A stretch of DNA of 7,254 nt from an uncultured Clostridia bacterium (GCA_945867445.1 CAMBID010000031.1:1-7254), one strand, 5' to 3'; numbered from the stretch's first letter, positions 1 through 6,257 are shown. The notes: generated by a model not told the origin, from the sequence alone. Numbers and translations are program-made.

Positions 1-68
1 CCGTTTTTATGGAATTGCGCGGCCACCGCCGCGCGAATAAACCGCAAAGCGGTTTCTTCAGTAGACAT
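1..68 (-). CDS. Possible 5' end of a further gene in the ABC operon (partial)
   Basis: On the minus strand, 21 bases after the permease stop, an ATG at 68-66 opens a frame that stays open to the window edge (22 full codons, beginning MSTEETALRF). The composition (alternating charged and aliphatic residues, RFIRAAVAAQF) looks like an amphipathic helix and is compatible with real coding sequence. Against this, no convincing Shine-Dalgarno sequence precedes the ATG, and the frame is too short to identify. The same bases hold a 7-bp hairpin (39-45 with 49-55) that could instead act as a weak terminator for the ABC operon. I do not recognise the product. If real, its short spacing would put it in the same transcript as the permease. 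Confidence 0.3.
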   Translation of the reverse strand, partial: MSTEETALRFIRAAVAAQFHKN

Positions 69-89
69 TATTTTAATGGGAGAGTAGTA

Positions 90-875
90 TCAATGGATAT
101 CCTTCCTTGCGTATTTCAGATAGGCGGCAATGATCCCTCCCATGCCGATCACGGCTCCGATGGCCACCATGGTCCCATCCAGTCTGCCGTTGCTTACGAT
201 ATCAGCACCGTCACAGTAGCCGAAAGGAGTGATGTATTTCAAAAACTCTGCCGCTTCCGCGATATTGGCGATCAGGTTCAGGAAGTACATCATGGCGGCA
301 ATCCCAAGTCCCACGCCTGCGCTTCCTTTTCGCAGAAAGGCAGAGATGCCGAAGCAGAGGCCCGCAAGTTCCGCTTGCAGAAGGAAGTATGCCAGGTGCA
401 GCAGATTCAGCTCCTTCCACGGGATCTCTTCGCCGACTGCAGCCATAGAGCCAAGCGAAAGGGCATAGAGGATCAGATTCATTGCCGCGATTTGAAGGAG
501 GACTGCCAGCAGTTTTTCTGTGATGATCCGCACGCGGCTGACAGGATGTGTCAGCAAAAATTCAGCGGTCCGGTCCTTTTCCTCCTTGCTGAGGATACCG
601 ACGGCGCAAAGAGCGGCATAAAATGCTCCGCCAAGTCCCAGGATGTTGCCGCATTCAATGGCATAGTAGCCCACCAGTGTGCCAAAGTTCAGCCGGTCCA
701 TCCCAAAGGCGGCGGTGAAGGAACCCATCGAAGCGAACATCTCGCTGACCTCGTCCATCTCCCCTTTCATTTCCGGAAAAAGGAATACACAGACCGCAAG
801 CAGAAAGCCGATAGAACCGGTCCATATCAGAAAAGGCAGCTTCCCCTGCCGAAGTTCATGCTTCAGGATCGTCAT
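90..875 (-). CDS. ABC-2 type transporter permease subunit
   Basis: This 261-residue integral membrane protein is probably the channel half of an ABC exporter. About six hydrophobic segments can be seen, near residues 14-33, 65-95, 121-147, 157-180, 187-207 and 236-254. Between the second and third lies a charged cytoplasmic loop with the pattern KEEKDRTAEFLLTHPVSR. That loop is typical of the ABC-2 permease family, where it couples to the ATPase. The ATG start overlaps the stop of the ATPase gene (ATGA at 872-875), so the two are probably translationally coupled and form one transporter. The substrate cannot be read from the sequence. ABC-2 systems controlled by TetR repressors often export drugs, antimicrobial peptides or lipids. 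The family call is secure; the role is inferred from context. Confidence 0.93.
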   Translation of the reverse strand: MTILKHELRQGKLPFLIWTGSIGFLLAVCVFLFPEMKGEMDEVSEMFASMGSFTAAFGMDRLNFGTLVGYYAIECGNILGLGGAFYAALCAVGILSKEEKDRTAEFLLTHPVSRVRIITEKLLAVLLQIAAMNLILYALSLGSMAAVGEEIPWKELNLLHLAYFLLQAELAGLCFGISAFLRKGSAGVGLGIAAMMYFLNLIANIAEAAEFLKYITPFGYCDGADIVSNGRLDGTMVAIGAVIGMGGIIAAYLKYARKDIH

Positions 876-1753
876 GCTCTGTCACCCTCTTTTCCGTAAT
901 AGTGCAGGAAGATCTCTTCCAGATCCGGCTCAGAAACGCTCAGATCGGAGATCTCTCCTTCGGACAGCCTTTGGATCAGGCGGTTCATATCTCCGCTGTA
1001 AAGGAAGCTGACTCCGTTCTCAACCGCTTTCCTGTCCCTGATCCCGTCCAGGCCCTCCAAATCCACCCTGCCGCGGACAGAGATCCGTTTGGCATTGGTT
1101 TTGGCCAAAGCGTCGACACTGTCGCAGGCGATGATCTTTCCCTCCCGGATCACTGCCGCCCGGGTACAGTTGCGCTGAACCTCAGAGAGAACATGGCTGG
1201 AAAGAAACACGGTCACGCCCTTCCGGTTCCGTTCTCTGAGAATGTCGAAAAACTCACGCTGCATGAGGGGATCCAGCCCTCCGGTCGGCTCATCCAGGAT
1301 CAGCAGTGCCGGATCGCTTTGGAGCGCGCACACGATCGCGGCCTTCTTTCGGTTGCCGAAGGAAAGTTCGTCCACTTTTCGGGATGTGTCGAGCTGCAGG
1401 CGGTCGGAGAGTGCTCTCGCTTCCTCCGCGCAGTCCTTTCTGCGCAGATCGGCGGAAAATTTCAGGATATCCCTGACCTTCATGCCGGGATAGAACAGGG
1501 CTTCCGAGGGGAGATAGCCGACCTCCTGCAAAATGGCCTCCTTCTCCTTCCCGATGTCTTTTCCGAAGATCTGCGCGCTGCCGGCAGTCGGTGAGATCAG
1601 TCCCAGCAGAGTGCGGATCGTTGTGGATTTCCCCGCGCCGTTCGGCCCGATAAAACCGAAGCACTCGCCCGCTTCCACGGACAGGTTCAGTTCGATGATC
1701 CCTCTGGAGCTCCCGTAGTATTTTGTGAGCCCCACCGTTTTGATCGCTTCCAT
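872..1753 (-). CDS. ABC transporter ATP-binding protein (ABC-2 exporter, CcmA/BcrA-like)
   Basis: This 293-residue cytoplasmic ATPase powers the permease encoded just downstream. Visible motifs are Walker A GPNGAGKS (36-43), signature-region LSFGN (130-134) in place of the canonical LSGGQ, Walker B LLILDEPT (150-157) with catalytic Glu155, D-loop GGLDP (158-162) and the switch His187 in SSH. The Q-loop position reads VGYLPSE (78-84), without the usual glutamine; such variants occur in this exporter subfamily. The region after about residue 215 resembles the small C-terminal domain of BcrA/YxlF-type ATPases. The start is supported by AGGAG seven bases upstream, lying inside the 3' end of the repressor gene. 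Only 4 bases separate the two genes. The function is secure as an exporter ATPase; the cargo is unknown. Confidence 0.97.
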   Translation of the reverse strand: MEAIKTVGLTKYYGSSRGIIELNLSVEAGECFGFIGPNGAGKSTTIRTLLGLISPTAGSAQIFGKDIGKEKEAILQEVGYLPSEALFYPGMKVRDILKFSADLRRKDCAEEARALSDRLQLDTSRKVDELSFGNRKKAAIVCALQSDPALLILDEPTGGLDPLMQREFFDILRERNRKGVTVFLSSHVLSEVQRNCTRAAVIREGKIIACDSVDALAKTNAKRISVRGRVDLEGLDGIRDRKAVENGVSFLYSGDMNRLIQRLSEGEISDLSVSEPDLEEIFLHYYGKEGDRA

Positions 1754-1757
1754 CCCA

Positions 1758-2369
1758 TTACTCCTTTCGCAGGTATACGCTTTTCCAGAATGCCATCAGT
1801 TTTCCAAAGTCTTTCTCCATTTGATCGATATTCACATCTCCCCGCTGCACCATCTCCCAGAGATATCCCTCTGCTGCCCAATACATTTCACGGTACATCA
1901 TAGCGACATCCAGGCCGGGGAGGAATTGGGCGGGATCAAGGTTCAAGCGGGTCCGATCCGCTTTCAGATTAAAGTATTTGTGATAGCTTTCCTGGATCGC
2001 GGCACAGATCTCCGCATCCTTTTCATAGAATGCCTTGATCACGAAGCTGCCCATATCCGGATACAGGCGGATGATCTCCATCTTTGCCCGCATCCCCCGC
2101 TCCATGCTCTCAAAGAGGTCCGTCTGACCGTAGCACCCATACCGGGACAGGAACTCTATGGTCGTCTCGGCGCAGTTGTCCCAGAGAAACAGATACAGCT
2201 CCTTCTTGTTGCGAAAATAGTGAAACAGCAGGGATTTGCTGATTCCCGCCGCGCCCGCGATCTCGCTCATGGGACTGTTTTTATAGGAGTTTTGCGAAAA
2301 AACCCGGTACCCCGCGTTGAGAATGGCCTGCCGCTTTTCCGCAGGCAGAGAAAAGAACCTTTCGTTCAT
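1758..2369 (-). CDS. TetR/AcrR-family transcriptional regulator
   Basis: This 203-residue one-component repressor is first in the operon with the ABC exporter and probably represses it. The N-terminal DNA-binding domain spans about residues 12-58. Its helix-turn-helix is at about 33-52 (SEIAGAAGISKSLLFHYF), followed by the typical FRNKKELY stretch. The remaining all-helical domain should hold the ligand pocket and dimer interface and is too variable to predict an inducer. The frame extends upstream to 2513, but I chose the ATG at 2367-2369. GGAGGTGA sits just ahead of it, the protein then has normal family length, and the upstream codons cover the operator and terminator sequences. Autoregulation is likely because repeated dyad half-sites lie directly upstream. 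The family is certain; the ligand is unknown. Confidence 0.95.
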   Translation of the reverse strand: MNERFFSLPAEKRQAILNAGYRVFSQNSYKNSPMSEIAGAAGISKSLLFHYFRNKKELYLFLWDNCAETTIEFLSRYGCYGQTDLFESMERGMRAKMEIIRLYPDMGSFVIKAFYEKDAEICAAIQESYHKYFNLKADRTRLNLDPAQFLPGLDVAMMYREMYWAAEGYLWEMVQRGDVNIDQMEKDFGKLMAFWKSVYLRKE

Positions 2370-2377
2370 CCTGTCAC

Positions 2378-2425
2378 CTCCGTTAACCGAATCGGTCAAG
2401 GATATCTTAGCTCCGTTGACCGATT
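2378..2425. promoter_or_regulatory. Candidate TetR operator array upstream of the repressor gene
   Basis: TTAACCGAATCGGTCAA (2383-2399) is an interrupted palindrome whose core ACCGA-A-TCGGT is perfect. A third half-site, TTGACCGAT (2416-2424), is the exact inverse of ATCGGTCAA (2391-2399), with 16 bases between them. Read as direct repeats, CTCCGTTAACCGAAT (2378-2392) and CTCCGTTGACCGATT (2411-2425) agree at 13 of 15 positions and are 33 bases apart, about three helical turns. One copy runs into the repressor's ribosome binding site. Position and symmetry suit binding of a TetR dimer, possibly two. The link to this particular repressor is inferred. Confidence 0.6.
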
Positions 2426-2432
2426 TTGAGAA
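2404..2432 (-). promoter_or_regulatory. Candidate promoter for the TetR-ABC operon
   Basis: On the minus strand TTCTCA (2432-2427) and TAAGAT (2409-2404) match the sigma-70-type -35 and -10 boxes at four of six positions each, with a 17-base spacer. The spacer contains the TTGACCGAT half-site, and the full palindrome would lie at the transcription start, so a bound repressor would block it. Both boxes are weak, so this is a best guess among alternatives. Confidence 0.35.
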
Positions 2433-2461
2433 GACCCCGGACAGATTTTTTTCCTGCTTTG

Positions 2462-2509
2462 AAAAAACTGCCCGCGGGATCTCCCCTGCGGGCCGGGACC
2501 GGGCAGTTT
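2462..2509 (-). terminator. Rho-independent terminator facing left
   Basis: AAACTGCCC (2465-2473) pairs perfectly with GGGCAGTTT (2501-2509). CCCGC (2471-2475) can also pair with GCGGG (2488-2492) as a nested hairpin. Read on the minus strand, the stem ends in six consecutive T residues, as expected of an intrinsic terminator. It would stop transcripts coming from the ferredoxin gene before they reach the repressor operon. On the plus strand only three T residues follow. Confidence 0.7.
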
Positions 2510-2565
2510 CCAAATGGCGGAAGCCGCGGACAGGAAATGGGAGCTTTCCGCGGATTTATGCAAGG

Positions 2566-2599
2566 GAAAGGGCCCGCCGGCGCTCCGGCGGGCCCTTTC
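2566..2599 (-). terminator. Long GC-rich hairpin just after the ferredoxin stop codon
   Basis: A perfect 15-bp stem (2566-2580 with 2585-2599) with a 4-base CGCT loop begins 3 bases past the ferredoxin stop. The arms start with GAAAGGG and end with CCCTTTC, so the A and T tracts lie within the stem, which could work in either direction. The T tract after it on the minus strand is poor (CCCTT), so it may be a terminator aided by the second hairpin farther left, or an mRNA 3'-end stabiliser. Confidence 0.6.
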
Positions 2600-2601
2600 G
2601 T

Positions 2602-2781
2602 TCAGTCCCGGTGATGGATGGCGTTTGACGGGCACTGCTCCTCGGCGGCCAGGGCCAGGGCGGCCTCGGCGGGCTGGGAGACGGCCCGGGCTACGCCCTC
2701 TTCCGTCATGGCGAAGGTGTCCGGGTCCAGGGTCGTGCACAGGCCGCAGCCGATGCAGGCGTCGGTGACATAGAATTCCAT
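2602..2781 (-). CDS. Small ferredoxin with one [4Fe-4S] cluster
   Basis: This 59-residue acidic cytoplasmic protein is a low-potential electron carrier. Cys9, Cys12 and Cys15 (CIGCGLC) plus Cys50, followed by Pro51, form the classical four-cysteine ligand set for one cubane cluster. A second set is absent, and the middle of the protein is a linker (about 20-45). Its length matches single-cluster clostridial and Thermotoga-like ferredoxins. The frame extends upstream to 2865, but the ATG at 2779-2781 is chosen because AGGAGG lies five bases before it and the protein then begins with the usual MEFYV strand. It appears monocistronic, with hairpins directly downstream. No strong promoter was recognised upstream. 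The redox partner cannot be inferred from its neighbours. Confidence 0.93.
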   Translation of the reverse strand: MEFYVTDACIGCGLCTTLDPDTFAMTEEGVARAVSQPAEAALALAAEEQCPSNAIHHRD

Positions 2782-2864
2782 GGGGTCCTCCTTTCCGGAT
2801 GGTTTGAGGGTAGTATGCCCCGCGAAGGGAAAATTTGGCGGAGAAATCTGTATCCGGTTTGTCA

Positions 2865-2893
2865 TTTACTTCTCCCGCGGGCTGTGGTATGCT
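2865..2893 (+). promoter_or_regulatory. Candidate promoter of the SLH-protein gene
   Basis: TTTACT (2865-2870) and TATGCT (2888-2893) are separated by exactly 17 bases. The -10 box is preceded by TGG, giving the extended -10 TGn pattern. Each box matches consensus at four of six positions. A start near 2900 would leave a 70-base leader before the ATG at 2970. Confidence 0.5.
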
Positions 2894-2919
2894 AGTAACC
2901 ATGGAAACCATGTTATGTA

Positions 2920-2947
2920 GACTGCCGTCTCTCCGACGGACTGTCCG
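2920..2947 (+). promoter_or_regulatory. Small hairpin and palindrome in the leader of the SLH-protein gene
   Basis: CCGTC (2925-2929) and GACGG (2935-2939) form a 5-bp hairpin with loop TCTCC, which GAC (2920-2922) and GTC (2943-2945) could extend. CGGACTGTCCG (2937-2947) is an overlapping odd palindrome that competes for the same bases. It ends ten bases before the AGGAGG ribosome binding site (2957-2962). It could be a protein site or a leader structure, or it could be chance in GC-rich DNA. Confidence 0.3.
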
Positions 2948-2969
2948 GAATGAATCAGGAGGCTGAGCA

Positions 2970-5900
2970 ATGAAACGAACCCTGCATCCCCTGCGGCGCC
3001 TGGGCGCCGCGCTGCTGGCGCTGACGGTGTCGGCGTCTCTGATGCTGCCTGCCGCGGCGTCCGAGGCCCTGGGCGAGGACCTGAGCGCCAAGAATACCGT
3101 GCTGCACCAGGGCACCGCCCTGTCCCGGAACGTGTTCTGGAGTACGAGCTACTCCGATCTTCGGGCGGAGAACCTCATCACCTATTCTCCCTCCAGCGCC
3201 GTGACCCCCATTGTCACCTTCGGCGAGAGCCTGACCCAGTGCCGCAGCGTCTCCGCCGCCGCCAAGGCCCTGGAGGAGCAGGGCTGCCGGGTGGTGGCCG
3301 GGCTCAACGGGGATTTCTTCAACACCAATAACGGCTTGCCCATCGGCCTTGTCATCACCGAGGGGGAGCTCCGTTCCTCCGACGGCGGGTACTTCGGCAT
3401 CGGCTTCCGCGCAGACGGCAGCGCGATCCTTGGGAAGCCGGGGATCAAGGTGACGGCGGATCTCGGCTATCAGCTGAACGGGACGGAGGTCCTCCGGACC
3501 GTTACCGGTGTCAACAAGGCCCGGGTCTCCACCGGCGGCATCTATCTCTATACCTATGATTTCAACGCCAAGCACACCACCGGCACCACGGATCCCGGGG
3601 TGGACGTGGTCTGCTCCGTGCTGGAGGGGAGCCTCAGCGTGGGCTGCAGCGTGCAGCTGCTGGTGGAGCAGGTGCTGGACGGCGTTTCCGCCACCCCTGT
3701 CCCCCAGGGAAAGATCGTCCTCTCCGCCCACGGGGAGAGCAGCAGCTACTACGCCGACGCCCTCCGGGGCGAGAGCGCGGGGAATGTCATCACCGTCAGC
3801 GTCACGGCCAGCCAGGAGGGCTGGGAGGACGTGCAGTACGCCGTGGGGGCCCTCTACTCCCTGGTGGAGAATGGCCAGGCCGTGACGGGCCTCCCCACCG
3901 GCTCCTCCCCCCGGACGGCGGTGGGGCAGAAGGCCGACGGCAGCCTCATCTTCTACACCATTGACGGCCGGCAGGCCGGCTACTCCATCGGCGCCAGCCT
4001 CAGCCAGGTGGCGGCGCGGCTCATCGAGCTGGGCTGCGTCAGCGCCATCTGCCTGGACGGCGGCGGCTCCACTGCCCTGACGGTGACGGCGCCGGACTCC
4101 ACCTCCGCCCAGCTCACCAACACCCCCTCGGAGGGCTATGAGCGGGCGGTGACCAATCAGATCTTCCTGGTGGCGGAGAGCCAGGGCAGCGGCATTCTGG
4201 ACCACTTTTATGTGACGGCGGAGAGCGACCGCGTCCTGGCCGGCAGCAGCGTCGCCGTCACCGCCCGGGGCGTGGACAGCCGCTACATCCCCATGGAGGC
4301 GAACTACACCCTCGCCGCCTCCGCCGGGATCTTGACGGGCGGCATCCTCACCACCCCGGCTGCCGGCGGGGACATCACCGTCACCGCCTCCGGCCAGGGC
4401 CGCAGCGGCTCCACGGTGATCCACGCGGTAAAGACCGCGGATTCCGTGCAGGTCCTCTCCGGCGGCAAGGCCGTCACGGCCCTGACCCTGAATCCCGGCA
4501 AGAGCGCCGCCCTGACGGCGGTGGCCGTCGCCAACCATCTGAAGCTGAAGGCGGATAACGACGCCTTCACCTGGACCGTCACCGGCGACGCCGCCAGGTG
4601 GGAGAACGGCAGGGTGGTAGCCGTGGCCCCCGGCAGCGCAACGCTGACCGTCACCGGCGGCGGGAAGACCGTCACCGTGCCCATCACCGTCACCACCCTG
4701 GCCCTCAAGACCGTGGAGGGCTTTGAGACCGCGGGCAGCGGCTTCTATGCCGGCAGCGGCAGCGGCATGACCCTCAGCCGCAGCACGGCGGCGGACCTGG
4801 TCCGGATGGGCCGGGGCGCCGGCAAGGCGGACTATACCCTCACCGAGGAGCTGGGATACTCCGCCGAGTGGCGGCTGTGGACAGACATCCCGGTGGATGG
4901 GGTCTACAACCAGCTGAACCTCTGGGTCTGCGGCGACCAGTCCGGCAACACCCTCTCCCTCCTCTACGCCAACGGCAGCAAGGACTGCCTCAAAGCGAAG
5001 CTCTGCACCCTGGACTTCTCCGGCTGGAAGCAAATCAGCTTCCCCATCCCCTATGAGGGCGGCATCGACCTCCAGGGCTTCACTATCAGCGCCGGCGCCG
5101 CCGCGGTGGCGGACGACGGCCTGGGCGGCATGACGGTGACGTATCCCGACACCGCCTGGACCGGGACGGTCTATCTGGACCAGATCACGGCCTCCTTCGT
5201 GGGGATTGCGGACAATGAACCCCCGGTCATCACCCTGGGCGCCGTCACGGAGGACGGGAGGCTGACGGCCGCCATTAAGGATGCATCGGACGGCATCCTG
5301 CCCCGGTCCAGCGTCTCCGTCACCTGGGACGGAGCCGTGACGGACTTCACCTACAGCGCCGAGACCGGCACCCTCACCGCGTCCGTCATCTCCGACGGTG
5401 CGCCCCACCGGCTCACCGTCTACGCCAGGGACGGCTCCGGCAACATCGGCCGGGCCTCCTACGACTGCCCTGTGACCGAGGGGAGCCATCACTTCACCGA
5501 TACCGAGGGCTACTGGGCGGCGGATTATGTGGACTACCTCTACACCGCCGGTATCACCACCGGCTATGCCGACGGCACCTTCCGCCCCGACCAGAACATC
5601 ACCCGGGCCCAGTTCGCCGCCATGCTCTTCCGCTACCTGAAGCTGGACGGGAGCCAGTATGAGGGCGCCGCCCTGTCCTTCGCGGACGCCGCCAGGATCC
5701 CGGACTATGCCCGGACCGCGGTAAAGGCCCTCTGCACCATCGGCGTGGTGAACGGCGTCAACCGGGGTGGGACGCTCTACTTCGACCCCAACGCCACGCT
5801 GACCCGGGCCCAGGCCGCCGCCATGATCGGCCGCACCCAGGAGAAGGGCTTCGGCACGGCGGAGCTGCGCTTCACCGATGCAGCCTCCGTTCCGGCCTAC

Positions 5901-6026
5901 GCCAGCTTCTATATCCAGACTATGGTCTATCAGGGGATCCTCAGCGGCTACTCCGACGGCAACTTCCATCCCGGCGCCAGCATCACCCGGGGCCAGATGG
6001 CGAAGATTTTGTATCACCTGCTGTAA
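2970..6026 (+). CDS. SLH-anchored secreted phosphodiester glycosidase (NAGPA-domain protein)
   Basis: This 1018-residue exported protein carries a Sec signal peptide: basic MKRTLHPLRR, a hydrophobic core, then LPAAA with likely cleavage near residue 30. Residues about 105-402 form the phosphodiester glycosidase domain related to the enzyme that uncovers mannose-6-phosphate. Its marks are GLNGDFFN (111-118), SPRTAVG (313-319) and LDGGGSTAL (362-370). Two Ig-like/Big2-like modules follow (about 411-485 and 490-577). Next come a beta-sandwich, carbohydrate-binding-like region (about 580-745) and another Ig-like module (about 750-833). Three SLH repeats (about 840-893, 902-955, 967-1018), with ITRAQFA, LTRAQAA and ITRGQMA, should bind the secondary cell-wall polymer. 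It probably cleaves a phosphodiester-linked sugar at the cell surface; the substrate is inferred, not shown. AGGAGG lies seven bases before the ATG. It is a single-gene unit with its own terminator. Confidence 0.95.
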   Translation: MKRTLHPLRRLGAALLALTVSASLMLPAAASEALGEDLSAKNTVLHQGTALSRNVFWSTSYSDLRAENLITYSPSSAVTPIVTFGESLTQCRSVSAAAKALEEQGCRVVAGLNGDFFNTNNGLPIGLVITEGELRSSDGGYFGIGFRADGSAILGKPGIKVTADLGYQLNGTEVLRTVTGVNKARVSTGGIYLYTYDFNAKHTTGTTDPGVDVVCSVLEGSLSVGCSVQLLVEQVLDGVSATPVPQGKIVLSAHGESSSYYADALRGESAGNVITVSVTASQEGWEDVQYAVGALYSLVENGQAVTGLPTGSSPRTAVGQKADGSLIFYTIDGRQAGYSIGASLSQVAARLIELGCVSAICLDGGGSTALTVTAPDSTSAQLTNTPSEGYERAVTNQIFLVAESQGSGILDHFYVTAESDRVLAGSSVAVTARGVDSRYIPMEANYTLAASAGILTGGILTTPAAGGDITVTASGQGRSGSTVIHAVKTADSVQVLSGGKAVTALTLNPGKSAALTAVAVANHLKLKADNDAFTWTVTGDAARWENGRVVAVAPGSATLTVTGGGKTVTVPITVTTLALKTVEGFETAGSGFYAGSGSGMTLSRSTAADLVRMGRGAGKADYTLTEELGYSAEWRLWTDIPVDGVYNQLNLWVCGDQSGNTLSLLYANGSKDCLKAKLCTLDFSGWKQISFPIPYEGGIDLQGFTISAGAAAVADDGLGGMTVTYPDTAWTGTVYLDQITASFVGIADNEPPVITLGAVTEDGRLTAAIKDASDGILPRSSVSVTWDGAVTDFTYSAETGTLTASVISDGAPHRLTVYARDGSGNIGRASYDCPVTEGSHHFTDTEGYWAADYVDYLYTAGITTGYADGTFRPDQNITRAQFAAMLFRYLKLDGSQYEGAALSFADAARIPDYARTAVKALCTIGVVNGVNRGGTLYFDPNATLTRAQAAAMIGRTQEKGFGTAELRFTDAASVPAYASFYIQTMVYQGILSGYSDGNFHPGASITRGQMAKILYHLL

Positions 6027-6043
6027 GCGCGCGGCGCGTGGAG

Positions 6044-6080
6044 GAGGCCTCCGGGCATTTGCCCGGAGGCCTCTGTTTTT
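6044..6080 (+). terminator. Rho-independent terminator of the SLH-protein gene
   Basis: A perfect 13-bp stem, GAGGCCTCCGGGC (6044-6056) with GCCCGGAGGCCTC (6061-6073), has an ATTT loop and is followed by TGTTTTT. It lies 17 bases after the stop codon and has all the marks of an intrinsic terminator. Confidence 0.93.
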
Positions 6081-6101
6081 GCCCCGCCGCTCCGGCGGGG
6101 C
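6081..6101. repeat. Second GC hairpin sharing a 12-base core with the ferredoxin hairpin
   Basis: GCCCCGCCG (6081-6089) pairs with CGGCGGGGC (6093-6101) around a CTC loop. CGCTCCGGCGGG (6088-6099) is identical to 2581-2592 in the hairpin after the ferredoxin gene, so the two may belong to a dispersed hairpin family. No T tract follows on either strand, so it is not an obvious terminator by itself. Confidence 0.4.
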
Positions 6102-6102
6102 C

Positions 6103-6226
6103 TGATACCGATTTCCAATGGAATCCTTTCCTTTGAAATTCCGTGTGCTCCGTACCGTCTCGTAAAAACCGGACGCGCTTCGCGCTGTCAAAAGCCTTGA
6201 AAGCTTTGGATCCGGTTTTCGTATCA
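6103..6226. other. 124-bp structured intergenic element bounded by TGATAC/GTATCA
   Basis: The stretch starts with TGATAC (6103-6108) and ends with its inverse GTATCA (6221-6226), and by eye is less GC-rich than its surroundings. Inside, AAAACCGGA (6165-6173) pairs perfectly with TCCGGTTTT (6211-6219). That stem encloses two hairpins: GCGC-TTC-GCGC (6175-6185), extendable by GAC/GTC around one bulged base if the last two pairs of the outer stem are given up, and AAAGC/GCTTT (6191-6195, 6203-6207). Together they form a three-way junction. A further hairpin, GGAAT/ATTCC, lies at 6120-6142. It codes for nothing recognisable. It could be a small mobile repeat of the MITE type or a structured RNA; the sequence alone does not decide. 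Confidence 0.4.
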
Positions 6227-6257
6227 CGGCGGGGACCGGGAAGATCCGCCGCGTGGA

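Noticed and set aside
9..899. A 296-codon plus-strand open frame across the permease
   Set aside because: It overlaps the permease completely, has no ribosome binding site, and its product lacks recognisable motifs, while the minus strand encodes a coherent membrane protein coupled to the ATPase.
2370..2513. N-terminal extension of the TetR regulator to the ATG at 2513
   Set aside because: The extra 48 codons run through the operator repeats and terminator stem and resemble no TetR domain; a strong GGAGGTGA precedes the ATG at 2369.
2782..2865. N-terminal extension of the ferredoxin to 2865
   Set aside because: The 28 extra residues are atypical for the family, and the AGGAGG at 2787-2792 is correctly placed for the shorter start.
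2901..2973. Short leader ORFs upstream of the SLH gene (21 codons at 2901-2966; 7 codons at 2950-2973, overlapping the main ATG by ATGA)
   Set aside because: Neither has a ribosome binding site, and the peptides show no runs of regulatory codons; probably chance.
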